NCBI RefSeq assembly: GCF_028769735.1
Contig: NC_088171.1
Coordinates: forward strand, 129,907,533 to 129,971,532
From: Zonotrichia leucophrys gambelii
Taxonomy: Eukaryota; Chordata; Aves; Passeriformes; Passerellidae
DNA length: 64,000 nt
Direction of reading: 5' to 3'
The notes under the pieces were generated by a model. That model saw nothing but the letters and a program-made list of their open reading frames with translations. It did no database searches and was not told the origin of the DNA. This document shows positions 29,169 to 44,100 of the stretch, in pieces (positions within the stretch are counted from its first letter, which is position 1; every line of letters starts with the position of its first letter). The position numbers and the translations under genes are program-made.

Positions 29169-32100
29169 CTGCAGGCAGACAGGATACAACAGTCACTGAG
29201 TGTCTGAGTGTCTGACGGCAACCAAGCTGAGCAGCAAGGACAATAACGTCCACATTTCGCTGATAAAAATCTTCCTGCCTGAAATCTTAAATAGTTTAAA
29301 GGATTTTTTAAATCATGAATGTTCTCCCATAGCTGAGTCCTTGGTGAATTAGTCCTCTCCTCTGCTGTTTTGGGCTTCTGAGAAGCTCTAACTCTGACAC
29401 AGAAAATTTAAGGAGTATCTTTTGAGAATTGGTCAAGAGTAGAACTTTACAACAGATCAACTCCTTGTACTGAAATCCCGTTTAGAATTGAAATCCCTTT
29501 TAGAAAAATGTCAGTAGCTCTTGGCAAGGCTTATCATACAGAAATTCTATTTAGCTAAAATATTTTAGTCTTTAACTTGCTTAATTTAAAATCAAGACTA
29601 GAAGCTACTTTCCGGTAGCTTGAATATTGAAGCTACGTTCCAGTTTTGAATGTTCTATGGCAAGATATATCCATCTGCTTCTGACAACAAAATCCATCCA
29701 CAGAAGGAAATTTTTCTAAACAAAAGGGTTTTACTAAAGACGATTTGGGCATTTTGTTTCTGGAGAAAATATTAAGGGATCTGTGTTTTGCAGGCTGAAA
29801 TAGGTAGAGGTTGTTTAAGATCCTAGCGAGAGGAATGCAAGTGACCTACCCTAGCAGGAAAAAATACAGTAGAGCAAATACTGTAATCTGTCATATGGTT
29901 GCAACCAGATAAACTATTATCCAGAAAAGCTATGGGCAAACCTGGCTTTGGAAGATCAATCTGCTGTGCCCTTGTTTTTGAAGCTGAGGCTGACTGTGAC
30001 TAGCTTGAAAAGGGGAGGCAAACAAGCAGGCATCAAGCTGGTTGCATGGCCTCAAAAAAACTGTATTTCAGAAATCTCACCCTGAATACTACAGTAGTAT
30101 GACAAGCTAAGCCATTCAGAATAGAAGTTACTTCCAAAATATTATAATGAAGAAAAAGGCAGCAGCTATAACAGGGCTAGGGTTTGATGCTTCCTTATTT
30201 TACACTTGGAGAATTGCTGACCAGTTTAATTTTTATAGGTTTTAAAATTTCCTTGCTGGACATCATGCTAAGGATTTAAAGACTGCTGTCTTCTGCCTGT
30301 CTTTCAGGGAGTTTTACAGGTCTTGCTACATAGAATGATACTTTCAAACAGTGCCATTAGATTCACTTCAACATCCACAATCAGTATCCTGACATGTCTC
30401 TGGACTGCAAGACTCATTTAAGTACTCTGCTGCTTATTTGAAGAAAGAATTAATCTGATTGATAGATAGTGACAGGTGTCACATTCACATGAAAAATCCC
30501 CTCTGTTTTTTTACTATGCCTTTGCTGCTCAGCGAGTAGAAGCACTCCTGTTTTCAATCATCATCACAAAATTGCTAAAGGAAGCAGGCTCATGAACAAG
30601 CTCAGAAGTTTAAGGTTGAAGCCTATGCCTAGAAACAGCAGAAATGATGAAATGGGCAGAGGAAAGGGTTGTTTCCATGAACGACCTTAAGGCAGGGAAA
30701 AATCAGAAGGCAGACTGCTGCAGCAGACTCCAGCTAACAGTGGAGAACGGTGTCTGAACCACGACTTTGGTCTGGTGGCTCAGTGAAAGTATCTCAGCAG
30801 TCAGTCTGTTACAGCAGTTGAAAGGAGAGAAATATGCTGAAGTACCACCTTTGTAAACTGGATTTTAAGTTACAGGGTAAATTTTGGATGTAGGTGGCTT
30901 CACATTTTTTCCTCATTTCTCCTAGGGAGGTAAGCCCAGGGACAGCTGGGTTCTGCCTCCACATTGACCAGAAGATCCTGCTTACCAAAGGAGATGGAAA
31001 TGGTGCTGGTATCCCACTCATCTACTTTTGTGAACACATTCTCCATTAAGCCCCAGGCCATTTTCCACAGATACAGCATAATTATTCAGGAGGAAATATT
31101 AACTATGGTTGGATGGTCTTCCAAAGTAACTGGGACCCTGCTTGCTTTTAGATGACTTCATCTGTAACTAAGTGTCTGCTTCTGCAGCAAGTTTCAGTTT
31201 GGCTTATATTTTCAAGACAAAAAAAATTTGGAATTGATGTAATTCTACATTTTTTCCTAAATGGGACCTAAGATTGTCACTAAGTGCCCTCACTTGCTGC
31301 TTTGAACATTTATCATGTTGATATCCAGATCACTCAAGTATTCAAAACTTGATCGAGGCTTGCTTAATGCAGCTCCTAGAAGAACTTTAGAGATATCATG
31401 TCCGTTCATACTGCCAGGCGATACTTTTGGGTTAAGAACTCCAGTATTTTTCTAAAATTCCTCCCATTATGGTTTATAATGAATAAGCCTTCAGCAATTC
31501 TGACTCCACAGCAGCTACAACACCTGTGCTGTGCAGTCCAGATGGGTGTAGCACTGATCTACTCCTCTGAGGACACTGATTAAGGAGATCCAGCTCTTTA
31601 GGATTATTATCCATTGCTTTGAGAAACCCAGGGATTGCTTTTGAGCTCGAAAGATGATAACACATAGGAGTATTAAAAAAAAATCTGGAATATCTGAAAT
31701 TCCAGGGCCCTTCAATTTTTTCTTGTCTTCTTGATGTTATGAGCTATACCAAGAGCAGCTGGAAGAGCAGGACTTTTGAGTTTGACATCTGTCTGGAAAC
31801 AAGCAGTGTCTCAATTACTTTGGAAGATAATCCAAATACAATTAATGCTTCCCTTTCAATAACAAACTTGTCAGTGCCAGAGTTTTTAAGAATCCATCCA
31901 GGCTATTCCTATCCAGATGGATTAAGTTATATATTGTGGAGGCGAACAAGGCATCAGGCAAACCTATTGCTGAAGGAGTCAAAATATGCTCTATAACATC
32001 TCTGGTGATTACAGCTGTAGAATAACTCATGTTTTGTTTCTTAACTGTTCCAAGAAGTTGAGGAGAGGGAATGAGAGAAACTGTTCTGGGCAGAGCTGAA

Positions 32101-35100
32101 ACAAAACTTTTGGCAATTGTTTTTGTGAGCAGTAATGCAAAAAAGTGGATTTTTATAGCATTGAAATTAAATGTTTCAATTTCTTGTATTATTCCTAGTA
32201 TCTTTGACTAAACTAATCAGAAAAATAGACATAACTTATATTGGTAACATTAGCTCTGCTTTGCTAAACTCAAAATAACAATCGGGTTGACCTGACTGGG
32301 CATTTTCCAGCTAAAAATTGAGGCCATCTTTGCAAATGCCATCATGCACAGACATGTCTGCACTTCAGCTCAGGACACCTTCAGTGCAACACAATGGCCT
32401 ACTATTAATACTGAGGAGTTGTGCCTATTTAGGCATCACTCTGCAGCTTAGAGGCTGCTCATCTTCAAGTCACAACTTGTTTCTCCTAAGGTTCCTTCTC
32501 CTAATCACATCTGAAGACTTTGTAGAAGCTCTTGTCAGGAAGCTGAAGGGAAGCTCTGGCTCCCATCAGCACCAGTGCTGCATGTGACACCCAGACCACA
32601 AATTCAGCTGCAGAAAGGAGATCACCAAGTATGAGATCTCCCAATCCACTAAAAAAACAACAAATATTAATTACAAAACACTCTATGTAATTACTAAAAC
32701 TGTATATGAAGCTTTTTGGAATCTTTTATTGTATAGCTGCCTTAGCTGCCTTAACATAAAAAAATTAAAAATATTTTATTCTCTATTTCTTTCAACTGCT
32801 CTTCCTCACAGCACATTTCTTTAAATTTTTAAATTTTTACAAGAATTTCAATATCAGTATCTGTATTCTGAAGGAATGTTTTGCCAGGTCTGTTTTGTAC
32901 AGCATCACTCAACTTTTGCTGTCTTGCCATCACTGACTTGGCTCCACCTGGGATACAGGCACTTTTCCCATACATTTTCACTGTGTTCTCAAGAGGCTGC
33001 ATCAGCAAAAGAGATGCTGGGCTCAAGGCTTACAGCTCCTAGAGCTGCATTGCTGCACCATTTGAGTAGGACTCCCATATTTCCACCCAGAACTTCAGAA
33101 AAACAAATTATGTATTTGGTCCAGTACCTCTGAAGGAAGATGTTATGAACTCACGCGTGTGGGAACACTGGACTCTGCATGTGCCATGCAGGGTTGCTCT
33201 GTACCTTCAGGGGCCCCATTTGCCCATAAATCCTACACATTCCCAGCTGTAGGGACTAGAATTAGGCTCCCTGTCCCTCGCCTTCCCTTCTGCCAACAGG
33301 CAGACCCTCTGCACCCTTCAGCACCCACTTGCAGCAAGCTGCCCTTCCCCCACAGCAGCAGCCTTCTCCCTACCCCTCGGAAAACCAGATGCAAAGACAA
33401 CACTCCAATCCAATAAAAAAAGATCTGGGCTGGTGCTAAAGTTAGGATTAGGATAGGGTGAGTGTATCCAGTGCCTTAGGAAAGCAATTTTTCTTCTTCT
33501 TCCCTCCAGGACACTAGCTCTGGACTGAGCAGGACAGTCTGGACTCTGACAGTCTGATGTGTGCCTCCACCAACCACTCAGCACTCGGGGACAAAAAAAG
33601 CTGAGCTTTGCTCATTTGCTTCACAATTTAAGTAATCCCTCATGTAGCTTTGTGGTGAGAGAAGGCAACTTCAGTCAACAGTTCTCTGTGAGACTGAGGT
33701 TAGTGGAAAGACAATAAATATAAATAGAGAATTCAGCACTAAAGAAAGCTTTTACAAAAATACTCAAGTGCTGTCACGACACAGATGAAGTCCTTGCTGA
33801 AATCAACAGCAAAACTCTTCACTGACTTCAGCAAAGTTAGGATTTTACTGAAGGTGCTCCTACTTTTTGTCACACCTTATACTTCAGGGCTTTTATATGC
33901 TCTTTTTTTATATTTGAAACAGAAATTTCTGGTATAGCAGAAAACTATAAACTACCTGGCACACTTTTATAAAAACTGGGACATGCATGTTCATTTTTGA
34001 AATGCTCTCTCATATGACTCTACTTGAGAATTTAATACAATAAACATTGTTTCCCAAAAGTGTAAAAATATAACATTCTTCTGCCATTAAAAGAAGATAA
34101 TTAATCCAAAAGACCTCAGCATTCAATAGCTTAGACATCTTTCAACATGAAGATGAAGCTTTTATGCTCTTACTGGCAAACACTTGGTGCATCCAATCTC
34201 AGAGAGGGACTAATCCAATTTAAAACTAGCATTTGCAGAAGAAGGATGATCTAAGGAAGTAAATACAGCCAAAAAAGACCACTGTGCTAGAAGAGACAAG
34301 ATAAAAGCACACTGAAAGGAGCACCAGCACCACTGAACTGCTAACAGAATCCCCAGAAGAATAAAAGGAACTGCTTTTGCTGGGACTTTGTAGGCACAGG
34401 GTGCAATGCTGACTTGCCAAACAGTGAACACCTCATGCATATGTAGCCATGAGAACCTTTTCAGAAAAGAGGTGATGCTTACCAAGAACTCAGACTTCCT
34501 CTACTTTTTCCCTCAGAAAATTTCTGTCATAGATACGGTATGTCACAATCAATAAGAGAATAGAAGGGAGGAGACACATTCAACCGAAAGGAATCACACC
34601 CAACTAGAAGAGGCAGATCTCCTGGTTTGGCACTTCAGCCTCTGGCCTCCCAGCCCAGAGGTGAGTATTCCCACTGCCAAAAGCACCAGCATCAGTGTAA
34701 CTTTGTCTTTGAATGGAAAAGGTACTCAAGTCTTTACCTCCAAGTCAGAAGGCACTCTCTGTTGTTTTAGCTGCACCTTCAGCAGATCTTTTTGCTGATC
34801 ATCTTCCAGACAATCGATTTCAGTCACGGGGAAGGCCTGCTGCTGTGTGTCTTCACTGATGCTCACGACAAAGAGCACCTCTGAGGTGAGCAGCAAGCAG
34901 CCCTCATGCTGCTGGCCCGATCCGCTCACAATCATGACATCTAAGGCCATATGAACCTCTGGCCTTCCCAGAGATTGCAGCATTTTCCTGCATCATCAGG
35001 TTAAAAAAGGACAAATAGAAGACAAAAAAAGAACTAGTTAGAGCATTGGATCCTCCAGGGCTTACTCTGATCACTGTTTTTACTTAAGCCTGTAGCTATC

Positions 35101-38100
35101 ACATACAGATGTAAAATAAGCCAGGGAGTGTACTCCAAAACTCCATTACTGAAAGATGTAAGACTTCAGATTTAAAGAATGAATGTGAAACTGTTACTTA
35201 TCAAAACCCCTCAATCACTCACCACAGAATTGGCCTAATATCTGTGCTAGGTTAGCCTATTTCCCATCCTATTTCCTTGATAATAGAAAAATTACCCTGA
35301 GAAGTGGCTTAGAAATTCAGTGCAGAAAATAAAGCTATCTTCACTAACAGCTGTTTCTGGAGATGTGCAGTGTTTTTCTTGGGCTCAGTGCAATGATAAA
35401 ATAAGTAAGAACTCACTGAATACCATTAAATAAAGATCAGCTCTGTAGTTTCAAAGCTGGATGCAGATCAGCAGCCCATCATTTGCAGATTGGGTTTCTA
35501 TGCACTACCTTTGTGTTTAGTGTTCCTAAACAAACTGCCATAACTCAGCCTTTCCTAGGGAAGCCTTTCCTGTTAACTTGACCAGAGGCCAGGAGCTATT
35601 AATAAACAATGTGGATGTAAAAATGAGCAATTGTCTAAATAATGTTACCAGACATATTTGACGTGGCTGTTTGGAGCCTGCTCAACATGTTGATCACTTG
35701 GATGAGAGCGCTGCTTGGGAAGCTGAGAAAGTCCAGCTCCATGCAAAATACCTGTGGGTGAGAGAATTCAGGTTTTTTAGTGGTTGTTTTCTACAACGCA
35801 GTTACGTGTTGCAGTGATGTCATCTGTTTAAAGCAGTTCATAAAATAGTGCAGATCCAAAATGATGTCACATCTCTGGAAGCTGTAGTCAAGATAATTCA
35901 TTAAATATTACAATGCAAGAGTTGTGCACTTAACCCCCATGATCTCGCTTTAGCAAGAAACAAAAAATCCCACTGTGTGTTCCATGAATCAGCTCTATAC
36001 TTGCAATCAAGAGAAACATAACACTCCTGAGAGCCATCACTTCAGAGCAGGATCAGACACATCACTTAGGATTTATGTAGAAAAAATCAAGACCACGGTT
36101 AACTTTCTTGCTTAATATTCAAATACTTTCATATACGTGTCACAATTGGTACAAATTAGAAGGCAAGTTTGCCTAGATACTGCATTTAAGTGTTCAGTTA
36201 CTTAATCCAGCTGTTAAACACAGATCCATGTACATTTATGAGATCTCCTGGGGCATCTGGCTTATTGTGAATTCTTAGTGCCAGCACAGAATGGAGACTA
36301 CAAGCAGCAGTTAAGCAGGTTTCTAAAGAGACACTCCAGAGCTGAAGATGGTACAGTATGTATGATTTTAGATGGCCTGTAAACATTCAATGATGAGGTA
36401 TGGTCACCAGAAAGAATGTGTGGGATGCAAAAAAAATTCATAAATTAACTAGTTTTAAAAATTTTTACATGACAGACGTGGAGTAGGTTACGCAGCAAGC
36501 ACTAGTGTTACATGGTTTGGTGCAAAGTTACTCTTTTACAAATGTACTTCTTTACAAATAAATTAAGAGATTTTCTTTTGTCTAAGCATTCCAAAGGCAT
36601 AAGGGTGTCAATAACTTAGATTCCCTCTTACACAATGGATAATAATTTAAACAAAACATCAGCAATGAAAAAAAACCTTTTAATTTTTAGCACACATGTT
36701 GATGGTAATACTTAAAAGCAGCATCCCAATTGTAACAGTTGGCTTACCAAGGTTCTCAGCATTATGTGAGTGAAAATGTTATTTACAGATGGAGACAGAG
36801 AGAACATGTGTTTATTTCTGTGTGGTCCTCCACCCCTTGGTCTCCCCCAAGAGGCACAGTCCCACTTCCAATCCAGTTGTGGGTAAGAGTTACTTGAACT
36901 CTTGTGTATTTTCCTCTCACGCACTGTCAACTATTATTGATATAGTTTTATGTTTTTTCCTGGCTAACTCTTTTTGTCATGGTCATGGAAAACATGATGT
37001 CTTATATACCATAGTACCATATCTGCAATGAAAAGTGTCCCTCTACTACTATGAGTTTTTTGATAAAAACAGCAGCAGAATTAAAACTAGAAATAATAAT
37101 GTCCTGGGCAGCAAAGCCAACACAGAGACAGCCAACAACAGAAAAAAGCCCTCTGATTTTGCTGATATGGATTTTACACCTATGGAGTGAATAATTCAGG
37201 AGAACAGTTATTATTTATGATTATACAAACAAGATAAAGTTGATTTGAAAGAATTTTAATAATTGTTTCATCATTTCCATCTTTTACTAGATGGAATGAG
37301 CTGTGGGTGTTGTGGGAAGCATCCTAACCTTAAGCTCTACAAGAACTACTTGTATTTTAGTTAACACAACAAGCATAAATGTTGCTAGTGATTAAAGGCA
37401 TAAATATTCAAGGTTTTTCCGGTATAATTAGTGAGGTGGAATTATTGACACATTGTCCTTCTATCAGTATCCTGCTTCTTTCCCTTGACTCCCTCCAGCT
37501 ACCATTTCTTCTTAAATATTCAAGCTGAAAGTGATTTATTGCTACTGGAGACAATTAAATTAGTGTATTTTGATATTTTTATCTTTTACACTTTTTGTTT
37601 GTCCAGAATTGTTCCCATCAATTTGAGAGGATTTAGCACCAGTGCCATTAAGTGCTCAGTCCTGCTGGAAACCCCACCTCTGGTTGCTCCAAGGTTACCC
37701 ATGTACCTGAAAACGGGACTGTCTTCTTGTGAAGCTCCAGTTTAAAGGGGATGCTCCTACTAACTGACTCACTTCTTTCTCCCTCTCCCTAACTCACTCT
37801 TTGTGTAGAGATAGCACAACTCTTTCCCTGCCATAACAAAGCAATCTCAAAATAATGCTCTAATTGGACATAGTGTTGCTCTAATCCTTTTATGTCAAAA
37901 ACTATTTTTCAAGCACATATGTTTCTGTAACTAATTCTACTGTATTCCAAGAATTACTTCATGCTTTCTGCATTCTCTGTTTCTGTGGCTGTGCATCGCT
38001 GATCAGTAACACAAGAGAGAAGCACAACACGATGGCGTTTCAGAAAAGCAGCAGAGCATTTGTAACTACTTAGCTGTGGCATTTCTAAACCTTTCTCTAA

Positions 38101-41100
38101 GTCACACAATACTGAGCTGGATAAATAAGACATAGCAGGTTGTATCTGAATAACATTTTAAAATTTAAATGGAGGAAACTCACCGTAACCTGTCTGGGAG
38201 ACGAGCTCAGCTGCCCCTCCAATGGGCTTTGTGAAGACGCCCATGATTCCCTTCCCCACACCCGAGATGACCCCTCTGGCTTTGTGCCCAGCAGAAGCTT
38301 GGGCCTCAGATACCCGCTGAAAATTCCGCATCGGCTGATCCACAATCCCAGCAATTGCACCTGAAAAAACAAGAGTCTCCAGTAAGTGGTGAAGATAAAT
38401 ATTCTGGAATAAGAAGAAATCTTACTACTGGACCTGAATATTGTTTGGATTCAAGACTGTACCCCATTCTTATACAGCTTTTTAGCATTTGACCAATTAG
38501 GTAAACACTATCTTAGCTTCAGTTAAGATCTAACTTTTTTTTTTTTTAACATTTAGATCACCTAACCTTACAGTGTGTTTTCCTCTTTTGACTACCTATG
38601 CTAAATGCTTCTGCTGAATTAATTTAGTTTGGCTCATTCTGTGTCATAATTCTGAAAATGCTGGGCTAGGAATAAAATCCTCCAGTTTTAGACAGCTAGA
38701 GCTGCTATGGAAATGAGATTTTCACGTAAGTGCAAGATTGACTTCATGAGAATAAAAACTGTTTGTATTCAATACATCATTTTTATATCCTCTTCCACTG
38801 CCAGAAATGTTCATAAGCTAATGCAACTTTTGATATATGACTAAGATTAGCAGAATTAGACTTTGAGACTTTTTGTTACTTTTTTTGTGAAAACCATCAT
38901 ATTTTACTTTAATGTGCATGGGTCAAACTTTTACAAGTGACATAGTGACCTTCCCAGCTTTTAGTATCAACAGAGAACTTCAACTTAAATCTTCCTAAAT
39001 GTAAACAGGTATCTGAGGTGGTACATTTCTTTGATCTTGAGTTTATGCTAGCCACTTAACCACAGACATGTCTCTAGTTGTTGTAATTTTGATAGATAAG
39101 CTATTTGGAGATAGCTATGGCTACAAGGATTGGACAAAGCCACAGCCGTCGTCCCGACCCGAGGTGCTTTGCTCAGTGAAAAGCAAGTCTGAGGCTTCTT
39201 GGTCAGGTCTCAGTTTGCACCTGCAGCTGCAAATTCCAAGATAAAACAATTATTTGAGGAGTAGGATTGAGTGTCACTCTGGTTACTAGGCATTTTCACC
39301 TCAACCTAGACATCTTTGAAAGTCCTGCTTTGTAAGTGGAAGGAAATCCAGGCATAATTCCACAGATTCGGACAATCGCAACCGAGGTATTTGGCCCCAT
39401 GTGTTTACCAGCATGACGTGCACTAGGCAGTGAGCTGCTAACTGGTCTTCAGATGGTTTTAGTTACTGTCACTGGATAAATAAAGAAATTGCTGACTTTA
39501 AACAACAAGAACTAATATAGTATTTGTGCACAGTCACTGTCCAAAGAAAAGAAGAGGATGAGAAGTAGCCCACATTTCCCCAGATCCTTGTCCCTGGGAT
39601 ACTATCGATCAGGAATTCAGGAAACTTGCATTCCCCATAAATGCCTTCCTCTCCTCTTAGAGAGAATTCTCCCAGAATCTGTAGCACTAGCCTTTTGACA
39701 AATGTACAGTATTTCCACAGAAAATGCTGGTCTGTCTTTGAAGTGATGCCTGATTTTAATTGAGGTCACTCACTGAAGCTGAGTGTGCAGCTGAACATTC
39801 ACCTTTTGTACCACAAAGGCCACAAAGCTTTTTCCTTAATGCCATGCTATTGAAATGATACAATTTTCAATTCATTACTACTTACCAGCTGTTCCTGCTG
39901 CTTGACTAAAATGAAATCTCAACACCACATTAGACAATTGGGATTGTTTGTCCAGTCTTTTGTGCAATTGGGATGCATTTGAAGGCATAAAACAATACTT
40001 GGTGTAGTCCTAAGTTACAATATTATACTATCCTGTGGCCTCCTTCACCCTATCTATTGAGGTCACTTTCAGAACAGAAGTTATTGCCTTATAAAATGTA
40101 ATCCACCTAAGTCCTAGCACTAGTAAATTATTTACTGCAATATACTTGAACAAAGTTATAAGGTAATAATAAGAGCCTATTGCAAAGGACCTGTGGTATG
40201 CTCCAGGCACTCCTCAGCTAGAATTAGGCTCCAAGGACAAGGAAACAGAATGGAAACTACTGTGACTGTGTTATATACGAATATTTATTTATATGCCCCA
40301 AATAATCTATAGCTTAATTAGCCACTTTTTAGTAATTTCACACTTTCTGTTATTCTGGCATTTTATGCATGCTCTGAACTTCTCTGTGAAGACATTGCCC
40401 TTTTGTATCTCAAATCCTTTAGCAAGTCTTGTTGTTCTACCTGCAAAAAAATATACCAAATGATCTTTTCTTTCTCTGTAATTCCTTATCTTGAATTGTA
40501 ACTCACTGCCATAACTCATTTATGTACCGTGGCCATGCCCACAATCACAAAATAAACTAAACCTTACTCCTTTCACTGAGGAGTGGCTGGTCCTACCACC
40601 CTTGTGTGGGGAATCCAGATCTGTGCAGCTCCTTTCCTGTGTGCAGCATGTGTGAGCAAAGGAAACAGACACAGACCAAAGCCTGAGCAACCTCAAAACC
40701 CAGCAGCAGCGAGAGAGCGGTGACACACACGTGAGGCTCAGGGCACTCCTCACCCAGAAACACTGCAAAGCACATCTTCCTGTGCCCCTGTGGCTTCTTG
40801 TGTTCTAACAGAGTTCTTGGCAGGAGCACCACGAGGGATGGACTCACCACAGAAAGTCTCTCCCGCCAGATTTCAGTGGGGTATCAGGAAAGCACAGCAC
40901 GGAACCACATGTAGTGGTTCCTCCCTTCCCACTGTTCGTTCTCTCTCACATGGTGTCCTACTGCTGTCCCTGTCCTTTCCCTCTAATGTCCCTTGACCAG
41001 TATTTTTTTAATTAAATGAAACCATTCTCCAGTTTTCTTTTTTTTTTCCTTGCCCTAAGCATTTGATTTTATATGCATGTCCACATATGTACACACAGAT

Positions 41101-44100
41101 TATGCATGTATAAAGAAAACCTCAATAAAATTAAACACCAAAGCAACAAAACAAAAACATATTCTTCCATTACTGGACCAAAGAGGTTCCAGCAACAACA
41201 TAACATCTGCTAAACATCAGATGGGGTGCACTCTGGTTAATACATGTTGCTCAGTAACAATAAAAAAAGTTACTTTGATAGCTACAAAATTCAGATAGTT
41301 CAGAGTATATCACTGGATTACTTCAAGAAGAATTTGATTACGGGCAGCAACTGGTTCGTGTGCAGACTGACAAAGTTTGGTGAACGTAGCACAGCTTACG
41401 GACCTTGCCAAGCATCAGATTGCTTGTGACAAATGCTTTCAGAGCAAGACATAATTGGAAAAAATCCCCCACTAAGAGAAACTGGCCATGCTTTGCCATG
41501 AGGCTGGAAGCTGCCCAAGCTGAAGCCATTTTGCTTCCTTCTCTCTGTTGTCTTTCAGGACTGCCTCAAGTGTTTCACACCAAAACCAGGGCTGAAGCAT
41601 AATTTCATCACAGCAAACATCACACAAAAACACAGCTCAAGGAAAAAAGCACCTGTTGCCATGCACTGATGTAGTTGCACAGTTAGTGTGTGGAATAGCA
41701 CACAATTTCAGGATTAGCACTGGCTTGTGCTATCTTGTGTTGTAGATAGGCAAATGTGGAGTGGCCCTGACTCAGTGAGAGTGTACAGCAAGAACAGCTA
41801 CCACCACCTGTAATAACAAAAATCTGAGCTTCTGAAACCCAGGCTTTGCCTTCTCTACCAGGATAGTCACACTGTCAGGCAATATGAGTCAATTCACTTC
41901 CCCAAAAGCACAAAGGGGTAACTGAAATGCTGAGCACTTCTGCCATTGTAAAAAATAGCTTTTTGAATAGTTGTCATCTTTTTGGTTATTTAACATGCTC
42001 AACTTCGTAAAGGCAGCCACTTCAGTGTAATATTTTTCACTAGGACTAGCAGTTGAAAATACAGCCGATAGTTTCAATAGTCTCTTTTACATGCTTAAAA
42101 GTTAATATTTTAAGTTTGACCCTGTCACACAAAATGCAAAAGATAGTTCCTCAGTGAGGGGTCAATCATCTAAATATTTTACCAAAAGTTTCATTGCATT
42201 TTTGCCTAAACTTATAAAAGGAAAAAACACACCTATCATAAGCTGTTGCTTCTTTTCACACACAAGTGTTACTAAAATGACCCAGAAATCTCCCCCAAAT
42301 TAGAAAAGAAGACAACAGCTGGCCAAAGATAACAATCAAATCAAACAACACCCTGACAGTGCTTGAGTCATTTAAAATGAGACAGGACAAAGCACTTAAG
42401 AATGTACCACAGGGAACAACTTGCACGGAGGAGGAGACGAGAGTACATGATTTTGGCCCCAGTTCAGCAAAGCTCTTAAGCACATGCTTAAGTGCTCTGC
42501 TGAATCGGGGCCACTGTGAGCCAGATTTTCACAAAAATCAGAAAGGCACCTCTACTTTCTGGGTAGAGACCACTACACACCGATGAACTGAAGACTCTAA
42601 CATGACTTCACCTAGGCACAAAATCTACATTTGCCATTGTTTTAGCTGCCTGCATGGGTCAGACGGCTTACGAACATGAGCGTGCTGTGACCATCGCAGC
42701 AATCTCCTTCACACTCTTCAACTTTACAATTAGAAAGTCACAGAAATTACGGCTTCAAATAGTCGTGCTCTCTGCATTTCTGTGCTCATCAAGCTTTTCA
42801 TCCTTGCAAAGGAAAATAACTGCAGCTTCACTTTGTTGTGTATGAATAACCGTAAGTGTTTTTAGAGTAAGCATGTTCACGTTTATTCTGTATGCGCTGG
42901 GGAAAAAAAGCAGCTCAGTGGTACCATCCCTTCAACTATGACTGTTTTTTTTTTTTTTTTTTGGGAAGCCACAATATTCTTTACACTAAAGACAGGACAA
43001 CAGCAGCTTTCTGACATGTTTGCAGAAATTGAAACATAGGTCTATTCATAATTTAGATCTTGACACAATTTATATGAATGCTGCTGCCTATACAGAGGAA
43101 ACATGCTTTTTAAAAATAAAGTTTAATTAAAAAGACTGCTACAAAGTAAGTGGAATATTTCTGATTTCTCCCTTATTGAAGTTCCATACTTGTCACATCC
43201 AGCTTTACAGTAACTGTAGCTATTTATCTGGGTACTTCACTGACTCCACTGCTAAGAAACGAGGTAGTTAGCAGGGAGCGATCGCTAAACAACAACAGCG
43301 GGAATAATAACAAGACCCTAGCTTGTGGAGGAGCACTGTTTAAATGCTAATATGAAGCTCTAGGTTTCTAACATGAAGTCTGATTTCTTAGGAAATCAGG
43401 GACACTGGAATTCTAGCTCTATTTTTTGTTTTGCTTTTAACTCGGGTGTACTGCTGCAAACCACGGAATCCTTGTGTGCGGGGAGGTGCAGGAATGGCGT
43501 ATTTGTGCATGTATGTGAGGAGTTCCCAGCTTTCCGGAACAGCAAAAAACTTTGCCTTGATACAGCCAAAGCTACAAAGTTTTGCTCTTTACTTCAGGCT
43601 GTATAGCTGATGTTTTTAGCTCTGAAGGACTCTGGTGTGTCAGTGAAGGAGATATAGACACCACGCTACCTTGATGTTTAATTAATAACCGAGCCAAGAT
43701 CACCAAGCCATTTCACCAACACATACACACCAGGCTGACACAGTGCTTCTAAAAGTATAATCTTTCATCCAGCAACTCAACCTGTCTGCCCTTAGCCCAA
43801 TAAAACAAGAGGGAAAAATAAAACCTCCTCCAAACTGCCTTTGATTTGCAACACCAGTAACAGCTTACTATTGGGACAGTGGCTACTAATATATGGAATT
43901 TCTCCTTTACGCACATTTCTCCCAGGACACTTGCTTGCCGGTTTACAGGCATTATCAAATGGCAGTGCTTCACATAATCTAATGTTATTGCTTAAAATAA
44001 TTCCCAGCAACTTAACCCGAAGCTGTAACATTTTTACCACTTCCTCTTTGGGGCTTTCAGGGTTGCGGTTGCAAATTTAGGAGTTGTGTACACTACTGAA

